The notes under the pieces: generated by a model
The model's input: the letters and a program-made list of their open reading frames with translations, nothing else
Told to the model about the DNA's origin: nothing
The model's database searches: none
Program-made: the position numbers and the translations under genes
Shown: positions 9,849-18,343 of the stretch, one piece after another
Layout: the number at the start of each line of letters is the position of its first letter
Numbering within the stretch: the stretch's first letter is position 1
Assembly: GCA_035939775.1 (NCBI GenBank)
Contig: DASZFO010000318.1
Span: 1-41,580 of the forward strand
Reading direction: 5' to 3'
Origin: Pirellulales bacterium
Lineage (GTDB): Bacteria; Planctomycetota; Planctomycetia; Pirellulales; DATAWG01
DNA: 41,580 nt

Positions 9849-9884
9849 GGCCGCATTATCCCCGACCGCGGGCAGCCGGAGCAA
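9849..9884 (-). promoter_or_regulatory. Repeated promoter-like cassette (copy a), likely leaderless start
   Basis: Read on the minus strand: TTGCTC at 9884-9879, an 18-base spacer, GATAAT at 9860-9855, then GCGGCC and the ATG at 9848. The -10 to ATG distance of 6 bases puts the expected transcription start at or next to the A of the ATG. Five further copies in the window keep the same spacing. Confidence 0.65.
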
Positions 9885-10080
9885 GCGACTCAGGAAGTCG
9901 GGCATAGCAGTTCCATTGACAATGGCTGTCGGTCACTGCACCGGCGTGGTTTGGGCCGCTCATTAGTCCGCGCGCTGCAAGACACTTAACGGTCAATTGG
10001 GCGCCGGTTACCGTTCTGTCTCCTGTCGCGACGAAACTTCTAGGCGTGAACCCACGATCGCCGAGCCAATTCATTTTTTC

Positions 10081-13000
10081 TCACGGCATCGCGGCCAGGA
10101 CGGCCAGCGCATCGGCACGGACTGGTGCAAAAAGCAATGGCCTATCGCAACGTGACTCCACAGAATTCACCGCACCTGAGAACACCTGAAGGCGCCACGG
10201 ACCGTTACGAGACAGCAAAACGCTCGCCGAGGTCGACAAACCGCGGACTGGCCGCGGCGTTGTCAACATCGCCGCGTTCAGAAGCACATTGCCCAACGTG
10301 TCGATGACGATGACAGTGGCCGCCTGGTGAGTCGCCGTAAACACCATGTGTCCCCCGGCGCCAACCGGCGGCACGAGCCATCCCTGCGTGCAGCCCCAGG
10401 ACGCGATCGAGCGAGCGGGGATCAGCGCCGCTTCCTGCCAGTGTGACTTCCCGTCGGCCCGAATGCTGAGCGGAGCGAGCATCGCGCATGGTCCGCCACC
10501 CCAGATAACTTTATACACACCGGTCTCGCGGTCCGCGGGGATCGTATGTGCGCGACGATACCCTGCGAACCTCGGACGGCAGTAGGGGACATTGCCCTCT
10601 CCAGCGACGCCATGATCGTAAAAGTCGATCCGATGCCGGCCGGGCTGGGCAGGAGTCGTCAGCGTGATTTGCTTCGGCGAATCGACTGACGCCACGGTGT
10701 AGTTAGCGGCTCTCGCATATGCGTCATCCACGCACAACGCGGTCGCTCGATAGACCCAGGGCGAATCGAATTTCGGCCCAGAAATCCAAGACAGGATGGT
10801 CCCGTCACCCATTGCGGCGGCGATCGTCGTGTAGGGACTGATTGGCCGACCGCGCGGGCTAAAGATTTGCAGCACGCCGCCGGAATCCTGCTCTCGACCG
10901 TCGTTGTCGAAATTGATGGTCCAAGCTTCGTCGGTCGTCTTGAGAATGTAGACGACGACCCGGCGCGGATCATTGAATCCGTAGCTGCTATCCACCACCG
11001 GGTAGCAACCGTATATCAAGTTTGGCGGCGATTTCACGCCGAGCGTCCGCAGGCTGTGGAGAAGATAAGGCCAGATCAACGTTCGCAGTCCCTCGCCCGA
11101 TTGGCCGGCTAGCGCTCCAAAACCGTCGTAGGCTGAATCGGGCGCTGCGACGGTGGCGTAGCGCAGTTGATCGTAAAAGGGCAAATGCCTTGTGGCATAT
11201 GAGGGATCTCCCGTGATCTCCTGGCAGGCCAGATGCCAGTGCGCCGCCGTGGTAGCCCCAGGGCACAATCCCTGGCGGTGCTCGGCGCCCAACCCGTCTT
11301 CACGGCCCGAATTGAAAACCGACGTGTTGGCCACAAGGTAGACGGACATCGCTGGATCGCGAGTGAACCGCCAATAGTCGCTCATCCAAGTCGGATGCCA
11401 AGTCGCCGTCGACTGCTTGGCGATCGGTATCTCCATCAGATTTGCAGCCAGCGCCCGCATCGCCGGAAGCATTCGCAAGTCCCATTCTTGTTGAAAGAGA
11501 TGCACGAGGCGAACCAGATCGCAGTGCGCATCGCGCTCGCGGCCGGCCAACTCGCAATAGAGTACGTTCCAGAAATACTTCAGCCACAGTTGATAGTTGT
11601 CCAGTGCGTAGCGATCGTCGGCGACCATGTAGCCGAGCAGAATCCCTTCCAGATCGACATGATGCCCGTTCGGCTCCGTTGGTCCCGCCCAGTGATAAAT
11701 GCCCTTGTGGTAGAAGCCGGCGTATCCCGCGTAGCGGATTGCATCCACGCTGACGGCATGATCGAGCACGCGTCGGCCCAACGCCAGCAGGTCGGAATCG
11801 CCGCTTCGCAAATACAGCGTGAAGATCGTCATCAGCGAATAGTAGTGATTCGAGTAGCACGTGCGGTATTCGCTCGGCCTGTCCTCCGGCAGCACCCAAT
11901 TGTGATGCGTGTCGCCGTAGTTGAACTTGCCGGTAAAGTTGGACAGCCGACCGAGATTGTAGAAGCCGACCACCGCTCTCTTAACCGCCGCCTCAATCTC
12001 CGGAAAGTCGGTGCCTTTTGCGGCAATCGGCCCGCTCGGCATCGGCTGAACAGCCTCGAGCCAAGTCGCGGGCGGCGTGGCCAATGGGTTTTGTAGGAAG
12101 AGCGCATTCCAGTTTGCCTGATTGTCGGCTGCCGGCATGATGGCGAACTCGGTTGTGAACGAAAGATAAGGAACTTTCGCGGCCAGCATCTGCGCGGTCG
12201 CGTTCCAACCAGGATCGGTTTCGTTTCTGTACTTGGCGTTGAACTGGTCCGCGTAGGCCTGTGGCCACTTTAGGGCCAGCAGATGTCCAGAATGGAAACA
12301 CAGGCCGCGATGGAAATTCTGTGGCGAGAGCTGCTCGGCTTGCGAGTAGGTATTGTCTCGGCCATGCAATGGCCACGAATGGAGCACAATGCGGTCGCGG
12401 CCCCATTCGACTTCTTGCGGAAAGCGTTGCCAAAACTCTTTGACGAACAAGGTCATCGCGCGAGTTTCCGGCAGCACAAGGCTGAACCAGCCGTCGCACT
12501 TCCGCCCGGATACGCTGCCCGTGACAACGTCGTCGCGCTCTTGATGAGCAAAGACGGAGGCGGTGGCAGAAAGCGGGCCGCCAGCCGATTTGCCGTCTAG
12601 CCCAAGCGAGTATTGCGATGCTCCGGCAAATGGAATGTCGAACGCAAGGTCGGCGATCCGCGGCGCCTCCACGGCATTCCCATTCCACTGGAACGAATGT
12701 TGAAACCTGATCGCCGGCGAGTCCGCGGCGATGCGGATTCGCGTCGTAAACTGCCAAGGGCCGGCAGCTCCGGCGGCGTCACGAAATGTCCCCGTGATCT
12801 TGACGACCGCCAGTGCGGCGCCTCGCGACTCGATAACTACCGATGCATCATGGCCCATCATCCAGCGCTTGCCGTGCTCATCGACAATGCGCTGGGATGC
12901 CGGTTCTGCGCCGTTGATGCTAATTCCTCTGAAGGGATGCGCGATCGCGACTCGAGCCTGCGAACAAGTAATTGTGATTCCTGCTGGTGTTTCGTCTATC

Positions 13001-13662
13001 ACGATGTCATTTGCGAGTTGCGGCGCCCCCGTATCTCGCAGACGGTAGAGTCGCGGAATTCCGTTGTCCCACTTGGCCGTGAAGAATGCGTGCAGCCATT
13101 TCGGCATTCCGATCCCGTCCCACGTCCCGACCACGGCGATCTGACTCGGGACCAACTCGTCGTTTTCGTAGATGCGCAAATCCGCGACATGGGCTCGAAG
13201 CATCTCGCGCGGAACCGGCACGAGAGCGTGTGTGCCGTACGCCGTGACGCCGTTGTTCGGCGGGCGGATTTCCGCAATACGCAGTGGGATTCCAGCATTC
13301 GGAAATGGATCAGATTTGTTGTTGGGGTTTCCGCTAGCCGCGAGCTTAGTAAACGAGGCCGTCTGCGCAGCGTTGCCATCCAGTTGGCAACGGATCGTAT
13401 AGCCGCCCGGCGCAAGCGAAGAGATGTCGAGGATGAAGCCAAGCTTATTGCTGGCGACCGCCAAGGTCAGCGCGGAGTCCGCAACAGTGACGACGAGGTT
13501 CCCACCGGCCACCGGACCGGCGAGATTCGCGTAGATGTGTACGTACCGCTCGTCGGAGGCGTACTGAATGCGATCGCAAAGAAGCTGGTTGATACCGGCG
13601 ATCGAAGCCAGCGCCGGCGAAGAAAGATCGAGCGACTGACTATTCAGAATGGTGACGGGCAT
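10081..13662 (-). CDS. PcRGLX/YetA-like (exo-rhamnogalacturonan lyase-like) large protein
   Basis: A 1193-residue protein that resembles the PcRGLX/YetA family: N-terminal RIFT-type and central beta-sandwich domains followed by an alpha/alpha toroid. The central part has WDGIGMPKWLHAFFTAKWDN and the family-like MTLFVKEFWQRFPQEVEW (about residues 420-440), then a Trp-Pro segment. The toroid part has YSNHYYSLMTIFTLYLRSGD and GFYHKGIYHWAGPTEPNGHH, rich in conserved His and Tyr of the putative active site. Known members cleave rhamnogalacturonan from its end by beta-elimination. The first 130 residues look like an extra Ig-like domain, and a C-terminal domain of about 200 residues follows the toroid. 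No clear signal peptide is seen at the ATG chosen (13660-13662) nor at an upstream TTG (13719). Family assignment is from motif memory and moderately sure. Confidence 0.65.
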   Translation of the reverse strand: MPVTILNSQSLDLSSPALASIAGINQLLCDRIQYASDERYVHIYANLAGPVAGGNLVVTVADSALTLAVASNKLGFILDISSLAPGGYTIRCQLDGNAAQTASFTKLAASGNPNNKSDPFPNAGIPLRIAEIRPPNNGVTAYGTHALVPVPREMLRAHVADLRIYENDELVPSQIAVVGTWDGIGMPKWLHAFFTAKWDNGIPRLYRLRDTGAPQLANDIVIDETPAGITITCSQARVAIAHPFRGISINGAEPASQRIVDEHGKRWMMGHDASVVIESRGAALAVVKITGTFRDAAGAAGPWQFTTRIRIAADSPAIRFQHSFQWNGNAVEAPRIADLAFDIPFAGASQYSLGLDGKSAGGPLSATASVFAHQERDDVVTGSVSGRKCDGWFSLVLPETRAMTLFVKEFWQRFPQEVEWGRDRIVLHSWPLHGRDNTYSQAEQLSPQNFHRGLCFHSGHLLALKWPQAYADQFNAKYRNETDPGWNATAQMLAAKVPYLSFTTEFAIMPAADNQANWNALFLQNPLATPPATWLEAVQPMPSGPIAAKGTDFPEIEAAVKRAVVGFYNLGRLSNFTGKFNYGDTHHNWVLPEDRPSEYRTCYSNHYYSLMTIFTLYLRSGDSDLLALGRRVLDHAVSVDAIRYAGYAGFYHKGIYHWAGPTEPNGHHVDLEGILLGYMVADDRYALDNYQLWLKYFWNVLYCELAGRERDAHCDLVRLVHLFQQEWDLRMLPAMRALAANLMEIPIAKQSTATWHPTWMSDYWRFTRDPAMSVYLVANTSVFNSGREDGLGAEHRQGLCPGATTAAHWHLACQEITGDPSYATRHLPFYDQLRYATVAAPDSAYDGFGALAGQSGEGLRTLIWPYLLHSLRTLGVKSPPNLIYGCYPVVDSSYGFNDPRRVVVYILKTTDEAWTINFDNDGREQDSGGVLQIFSPRGRPISPYTTIAAAMGDGTILSWISGPKFDSPWVYRATALCVDDAYARAANYTVASVDSPKQITLTTPAQPGRHRIDFYDHGVAGEGNVPYCRPRFAGYRRAHTIPADRETGVYKVIWGGGPCAMLAPLSIRADGKSHWQEAALIPARSIASWGCTQGWLVPPVGAGGHMVFTATHQAATVIVIDTLGNVLLNAAMLTTPRPVRGLSTSASVLLSRNGPWRLQVFSGAVNSVESRCDRPLLFAPVRADALAVLAAMP

Positions 13663-13810
13663 CGATATCACTCTGGTTTGTCGGTCGCGGAAATCTTTTT
13701 TCGCCGGCCGCTGGACCAACTGTTGACGTGGGAGTTATAGAATTAGGACGAAGGCAAGGAAAAGGAAGCACGCGTTGAGTTGGCGCCGGCATGGGCGGCA
13801 ATAAAGGTCG

Positions 13811-13954
13811 CTAATCTCGCGCCGCAGAGCACTTGATTTGAGCAGGAAGGGCGGCAACCAGGCACTGCGGGCACCCGCAGAACAAGTGATGGGCGCCGCA
13901 GATCGACTCGATCAAAACCCTGCCACAACGCTTGCAAGTGCCTTGCTCATCCAT
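13811..13954 (-). CDS. 47-residue Cys-rich (zinc-ribbon-like) protein
   Basis: Short open frame on the minus strand: ATG at 13952-13954, stop TAG at 13811-13813. The product contains CKRCGRVL, then ICGAHHLFCGCPQCL: two CxxC-type knuckles (CKRC and CPQC) plus two further Cys and a His-His pair, a layout suited to binding one zinc ion. A GGCGGG stretch precedes the ATG and could serve as a weak ribosome-binding site. It lies 148 bases upstream of the large lyase-like gene on the same strand. No family is recognised. The regular Cys spacing argues for a real gene, but the short length leaves doubt. Confidence 0.5.
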   Translation of the reverse strand: MDEQGTCKRCGRVLIESICGAHHLFCGCPQCLVAALPAQIKCSAARD

Positions 13955-13993
13955 ATGCCCGCCAGGTGCCACTCGGCGTCAGAAGCCGCGACA

Positions 13994-14476
13994 CTATTCT
14001 CGCTCACGACCGGCGGCAAAGCGGGCGATCATGCCGCCGATTGTAGCGAGAATCAGTGCCCAAAGACACTGGCCGATAAGGCGGAAGTCTCCCGTCATCC
14101 GAGCGTAGTCCGTGCCGCCTGGCGCGTAACCTGTCAATGGGTGAAATCTGTTTTGCAAGAACCAAACGGATTGCGTCGTGACTAGACAACTGAACAATTC
14201 CGACGCCAATGGCGTCACCATGAGGGCTAGGTAGCCCCACACACAAATGGAGAATCCGACCCAAAACGGTCGTCCGTATACAGCCTGCACAACGGAGAAG
14301 AGCAATAGGAACACCGCAATGCTAACAGTCGCAAACGCCCAGCCATCCGTTGCGAAGCGCATCGCTGCTAATGCGAAGGAAAAGGCGACGACGGCGATAA
14401 GCAGCGTCCGCAAGCTGAATTGGAACCAGCGGCGCTTGCGCTTGTGCGGGTCAGCTTTCGGCGGCTCGGTTTGCAT
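13994..14476 (-). CDS. FQFSLRTLL-type multi-pass membrane protein
   Basis: 160 residues: basic leader MQTEPPKADPHKRKRR, then WFQFSLRTLLIAVVAFSFAL and further hydrophobic segments (WAFATVSIAVFLLLFSVVQA; PFWVGFSICVWGYLALMVT; LIGQCLWALILATIGGMIA), so about four membrane helices. Function unknown; the N-terminal signature is shared with the proteins at 9420-9848 and 22137-22469. The start at the ATG 14474-14476 lies 6 bases after a GATAAT box in a second copy of the promoter cassette. The first 17 codons closely match those of the gene at 9420-9848 and of the truncated gene at 29099-29212, as if promoter and gene start had moved together. Confidence 0.75.
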   Translation of the reverse strand: MQTEPPKADPHKRKRRWFQFSLRTLLIAVVAFSFALAAMRFATDGWAFATVSIAVFLLLFSVVQAVYGRPFWVGFSICVWGYLALMVTPLASELFSCLVTTQSVWFLQNRFHPLTGYAPGGTDYARMTGDFRLIGQCLWALILATIGGMIARFAAGRERE

Positions 14477-14512
14477 GCCCGCATTATCCCGGACCTCGGA
14501 CAGCCGGTGCAG
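14477..14512 (-). promoter_or_regulatory. Repeated promoter-like cassette (copy b)
   Basis: GATAAT at 14488-14483 followed by GCGGGC and ATG; the -35 position 18 bases upstream has diverged to CTGCAC. The intervening bases still match the other copies (CGGCTG...). Spacing is identical to copy a. Confidence 0.55.
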
Positions 14513-14651
14513 GGGATACGCGGGGCTAAGAAAGCCGCGATCGTGGCCGCCCTCTGGCCGACGCATCGTTCAAGTCCCACAGTTGACGCGGCCGGACGCG
14601 GGCGGTTGGATAGCGGGCGGCGTTGGCACGCGGGGAATGACACGCGTATCG

Positions 14652-15677
14652 TTATTGATTCTCTGACAGTGATTCCCCGCCGGCGCGCGTGGCCAATGCT
14701 TCCCATAGCGACTGATTGACCAAATCCGACACCCAGGTCACGCTCCCGTCGCCCATCAATATGTTACATCCGGCCGGATGATCGGAATGGGTATTATCCA
14801 CGTCCCCTGACGGATCATTAGGTGGCTTAATCAAGGGAGGGTTTCCATGCGGTTCTGGTCCCGTATGAAAATTGATCTGCGGTGCCGCTACATCACAAAT
14901 CGCGGCGGAATATCGGGGGGTCGGACACGTCGCGGCACCGGGGACAATTCCCACCCAAGTCGAGTCGCTGTGCGTCGGTGTCTGTTCGGCGGCGAACATC
15001 GTATGGCTTACGCCGTCGCGGATGTCTTTGACGCGAATGCGGCTGTTGCGAAAGAACACACCGTCCGCCACGCCGCTCAAATCCGGACGCGGATCGGTCC
15101 AGATGTCGTTCCGGCCGGCGCAGAGCACATAATGAGACCGAGAAAACTCCAATGGGAGGCCGTTCCGCTTCAGCGGAATGCCATTGTCATCCTTAATCAC
15201 GTAAGTGACCGACTGATCGCCCACTGAGGGGCAACGGTAAATCGAAATGATCGTCTCAGCCAAAGTGGCGTTCCTCGCGTCCCACGACGGCAGATTTCGA
15301 CTGAAACTCTTCAGCTTCGCCGTTTCTTCAATGTAGGGAAGCAACTGAAATAGGCCGGTGAAGCCGGGGCCGGAATCCCCATTGACATTAGTCGGTCCCA
15401 TTGCGCCGCCGGGCGTTGCAAGATAGGCTGACGGGAATACATGTAGCGCCGATTCGTGGTTGTGCATCGCGAAGCCAATCTGACGGAGATTGCTGCTGCA
15501 CTGCACCTTGCGCGCGGATTCGCGCGCCGCCTGGATCGCCGGCAACAGGATCGCGATTAAGATGCCGATGATCGTGATGACCACCAGCAACTCCACCAGA
15601 GTGAAGCCTCGCCCCTGTCGGAACCGATTTTGACTGAGTCTGCCGGAAGGCGAGCGCACGCTGAATTGATGTTGCAT
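14652..15677 (-). CDS. DUF1559 domain protein with prepilin-type N-terminus
   Basis: 341 residues, one of the pseudopilin-like proteins found in large numbers in planctomycetes. The type IV prepilin motif [19 protein letters not shown] is at about residues 24-42, with cleavage expected after Gly24 and Glu29 as the +5 residue; the segment [20 protein letters not shown] follows, as is usual. The C-terminal end has [19 protein letters not shown], the family's H-x9-DG signature. It is expected to be processed by a prepilin peptidase and to sit in the inner membrane; its job is unknown. The ATG at 15675-15677 lies 6 bases after the GATAAT box of a promoter cassette, so a leaderless transcript is likely. 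Confidence 0.9.
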   Translation of the reverse strand: MQHQFSVRSPSGRLSQNRFRQGRGFTLVELLVVITIIGILIAILLPAIQAARESARKVQCSSNLRQIGFAMHNHESALHVFPSAYLATPGGAMGPTNVNGDSGPGFTGLFQLLPYIEETAKLKSFSRNLPSWDARNATLAETIISIYRCPSVGDQSVTYVIKDDNGIPLKRNGLPLEFSRSHYVLCAGRNDIWTDPRPDLSGVADGVFFRNSRIRVKDIRDGVSHTMFAAEQTPTHSDSTWVGIVPGAATCPTPRYSAAICDVAAPQINFHTGPEPHGNPPLIKPPNDPSGDVDNTHSDHPAGCNILMGDGSVTWVSDLVNQSLWEALATRAGGESLSENQ

Positions 15678-15713
15678 CGCCCCATTATCATCGACCGCGG
15701 GCAGCGGGAGCAA
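15678..15713 (-). promoter_or_regulatory. Repeated promoter-like cassette (copy c)
   Basis: TTGCTC at 15713-15708, 18-base spacer, GATAAT at 15689-15684, 6 bases, then the ATG of the DUF1559 gene. The same cassette as upstream of the FQFSLRTLL genes, although the gene it drives is unrelated. Confidence 0.65.
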
Positions 15714-16326
15714 GGAAGACGCGGGGCCGCGGGAGCCGCGATCACAGCCGGCCGAGACTCGAATGCGTCACGGCGATCCTGGGCCTATCAACGGCGATTC
15801 GCCCCCGACCGGGTCGGGGGGGATAAGGGCCGGCTCGTTGAAAGCGTTGCTTTAGTCCTCGGGGTGTTTCCCGATGCAAGGCGAACGCCCGCTCGAGCGT
15901 TCGTGCTAGCAAATCTACTCTACAAATTGGAATTGCTCCGAGAGAGCGGGTTTCTGCAGGACCCCATCGGTACGCTTCCCCAAAATGGCGATTTGCTTTC
16001 GATCATGCTGCGCTGTGCGATTCTCGCCCACATCGCACCAAGTGGGCGCGGACATGCAGCGCCCCGGGGACCGAACTACTCCAAAGGTACTTTGCCATGT
16101 TGGCCAAATCGGCCGCGGCCGTGCTGTTGTTGAATACGTTCACGCGATTGGCGCCGGAAGAAAGTGCGGAGACATAGCCGGCCAGCCGGCATTCTCGCCG
16201 TGAGCGGCGATGATTGCCCAGGTTCGGTCGCCTCAATTCTCGACGCTACCGATTAGGCTGCCTTCAACGTCGCGGGATTCGCGGTCGATCGAGCCAGAAA
16301 ACCTTTGTCTTGAAGCTAATCCGAAT
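15714..16326. other. Gene-free stretch with a 19-bp palindrome
   Basis: No convincing gene. At 15802-15820 CCCCCGACC and GGTCGGGGG form a perfect 9-bp dyad around one base, probably a dispersed palindromic repeat. A short minus-strand frame at 16003-16236 has coding-like segments (NVFNNSTAAADLANMAKY) but no recognisable family or start site and may be a gene remnant. Confidence 0.5.
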
Positions 16327-17310
16327 CTATAAAGCGCTCGGAGGAGATTGTAGCAATTCTTTGATCTCGGGCCGCTCCATGTTCTCCGGTGACACTAAGA
16401 TAACACCGGTATCAATGCGTTTCTCAACCTTTTCGCCCCGCAAATGCTTGACCATTGTCATGATGGCGAGATAGCCCATGAGCACCGGGTTCTGCACCGC
16501 CAGACCCTGCACGTCACCACTTCTCATGTCGAGCACCGATTGCGAGCCGGCGTCGAATCCGATCATCTTCACCTTGCCGCCGGCCTTGCCAATGTCGCGG
16601 AGCGCCTTGGTCATGGCGATGGTTGAGAGTTCGGTCACGCAGAACACGCCGTTCACTTCGTTGCCGTACCGGTTCAACATGTTCTGCGAAGTCTGGTACG
16701 CCGTCTCGACGGTCGCACCAGCGTATTGATCGGTCGAGATCAATTTGATCCCGGGAAACTTGCCCATCGCGTCCAGAAATCCCTTCTCACGCTCCTCCGT
16801 GCTGTCCGAGCCGACGGCGTAGCGCAATAGGATGACGTTGCCCTTTCCGTCGAGCAACTTCGCCAAATACCCGCCCGCCAACTGCCCGCCCTTGAAATTA
16901 TCCGTCGCCACGAAGCTGAGGTGCTTGTCCGACTTCAACCCCGAATCAATCACGACGACGGGAATCCCAGACTGCACGGCGCTGGCGACCGGATTCACCA
17001 GGGCCTGCGAATCGAGCGGGGCGACTACGATGCCGCTCACCTTGCGACTGGTGAAATTCTCGACCACCTGGATTTGCTGGTCGCGATCATCTTCGCGGAG
17101 CGGCCCTTTCCAGATTACGTCGATCTTGATCCGTTCGGCGGCCAGCTCCTGCTGGGCTTTCAGCGCGCCCGCGTGGACGGATTTCCAGAACTCGTGCGTT
17201 GTGCCTTTGGGAACGACGGCGATCGTGTAGGTTGTTTCGTCGGTCTTTTTCCCGCAACCGGCGAGCGCGATGAATGCAAGCGCCAGCCCGAGGTGGATCA
17301 GAGATTTCAT
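16327..17310 (-). CDS. Sugar ABC transporter substrate-binding lipoprotein (ribose/inositol type)
   Basis: Periplasmic binding protein of the type I (RbsB, Peripla_BP_4) fold, 327 residues. It has a lipoprotein signal with lipobox LAGC and the lipidated Cys at residue 19. After it comes YTIAVVPKGTTHEFWKSV, typical of the first strand and ligand loop of this family, then the segments GIVVAPLDSQALV, IPVVVIDSG, FVATDNFKGGQLAG and VKMIGFDAG. It would capture a sugar or polyol and deliver it to the permease at 18344-19333. Because the gene between them is myo-inositol oxygenase, myo-inositol is the most likely ligand; this is inference from context. It is the last gene of the apparent operon. Confidence 0.92.
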   Translation of the reverse strand: MKSLIHLGLALAFIALAGCGKKTDETTYTIAVVPKGTTHEFWKSVHAGALKAQQELAAERIKIDVIWKGPLREDDRDQQIQVVENFTSRKVSGIVVAPLDSQALVNPVASAVQSGIPVVVIDSGLKSDKHLSFVATDNFKGGQLAGGYLAKLLDGKGNVILLRYAVGSDSTEEREKGFLDAMGKFPGIKLISTDQYAGATVETAYQTSQNMLNRYGNEVNGVFCVTELSTIAMTKALRDIGKAGGKVKMIGFDAGSQSVLDMRSGDVQGLAVQNPVLMGYLAIMTMVKHLRGEKVEKRIDTGVILVSPENMERPEIKELLQSPPSAL

Positions 17311-17348
17311 GTCAGATTGTCAGTGTCGGACTTGGCCGGAGGTGCTAA

Positions 17349-18281
17349 TCACCAGTTCAACGTCGCGGGAAAGTATTCCGCAATCAGATCTTCGTAGAAC
17401 GGGCGCAGGGCCTTCACGTCCGGCCTGGCATGGCTCTTGGTGTAGAGATCGTAGAGGTTGAATTCTTGCACCCATGGGAGCATGGCGCGGTCGCGCGCAT
17501 TGGTGAGGTGATTGTATTCACCCTCCCGATGCCACGGATAGAACGAATGGTACCGCAACATGTAGAGCGCTTCGTCCGGTAGATGATCCTTGGTGACATG
17601 ATAAATGTATTCGTCGTGTCCCCATGAGATTTGGACGTTGTCCAAGCCGCAGCCTTCCTCGTAAACGCCGAGTGGCGTCTGGTACCGGGGATTCTCACTG
17701 TCCGGATTCTCAGCGAAGAATTGCGGGAACACGATTCTTTCGGAATGACGGCAGCCGGTCGGGAACGTGTCGCCCACAACAGCCCATTGCGGTTCGCCCC
17801 AAAGACAAAGGACCTTGCCGAGATCGTGGACCAAGCCCGCAAGTATGAACCAGCGCGGGTGGCCATCGGCGCGAATGTGCTCGGACGTTTGCAATAGATG
17901 CTCCAGTTGCGAGAGATCCGTGTCCGGGTCGCTGTCGTCCACGAGCGTGTTCAGGTATTCCATCGCCTCCCAGACGCTCATCTTGCGCCGGTCCAGGCCG
18001 AGGAATTCCTTCCGCTTCGCCTGTGCGAATTCATAGGTCTGGTGACGATGATTCTGACGGTAGAATTCCCGCACAGTCGGCCGCGCGTCGGTTTCGTAAT
18101 CTCGGAACTGCTCCCGATTCTTGTTCGGGTCGACCGCTTGAAACGGTTTGCAGGGCGCTGAAGCGGGCTCGGGATACCGAATCTTCAGAAAACCTTCCCA
18201 CTCATCCAAGCTTTGGAGAGGAGAATGACTGCTCGTTTGAGTTTCGCTCTTGATCGTGTTCATAGCATTCTTGCCTTTCAT
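17349..18281 (-). CDS. miox: myo-Inositol oxygenase
   Basis: Non-haem di-iron enzyme that opens myo-inositol with O2 to give D-glucuronate. 310 residues, close to the eukaryotic enzyme. All six iron ligands known from the mouse enzyme can be matched: His128 (EHLLQTSE), His152 and Asp153 (LVHDLGK), His222 (SWGHDEYIYH), His245 (RYHSFYPWH) and Asp278 (FNLYDLYTK). The C-terminal run MLPWVQEFNLYDLYTK and the end PATLNW are strikingly like animal MIOX. The start could be the ATG at 18281 or another 6 codons in; neither has a strong ribosome-binding site. It lies between the permease and the binding protein genes on the same strand, so uptake and first catabolic step form one unit. Cytosolic. Confidence 0.96.
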   Translation of the reverse strand: MKGKNAMNTIKSETQTSSHSPLQSLDEWEGFLKIRYPEPASAPCKPFQAVDPNKNREQFRDYETDARPTVREFYRQNHRHQTYEFAQAKRKEFLGLDRRKMSVWEAMEYLNTLVDDSDPDTDLSQLEHLLQTSEHIRADGHPRWFILAGLVHDLGKVLCLWGEPQWAVVGDTFPTGCRHSERIVFPQFFAENPDSENPRYQTPLGVYEEGCGLDNVQISWGHDEYIYHVTKDHLPDEALYMLRYHSFYPWHREGEYNHLTNARDRAMLPWVQEFNLYDLYTKSHARPDVKALRPFYEDLIAEYFPATLNW

Positions 18282-18343
18282 CGCGTTCTCATTTTACACT
18301 GACGCGTCGCTTCCACCCCGTTAATTTCGTCGGCCGATTCGAA

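Noticed and set aside
9849-9905. Longer N-terminus for the protein at 9420-9848 (reading RLLRLPAVGDNAAM)
   Set aside because: The frame is open in most cassette copies, but spacer changes alter the amino acids freely while the -35, -10 and spacing stay fixed, so a DNA element fits better than coding sequence.
12613-13740. Plus-strand open frame of 375 residues
   Set aside because: Antisense to the large lyase-like gene, no recognisable motif, Arg-rich.
16003-16236. Minus-strand frame with NVFNNSTAAADLANMAKY
   Set aside because: No recognisable family, no start with a ribosome-binding site, and the flanks look non-coding; noted only as a possible remnant.
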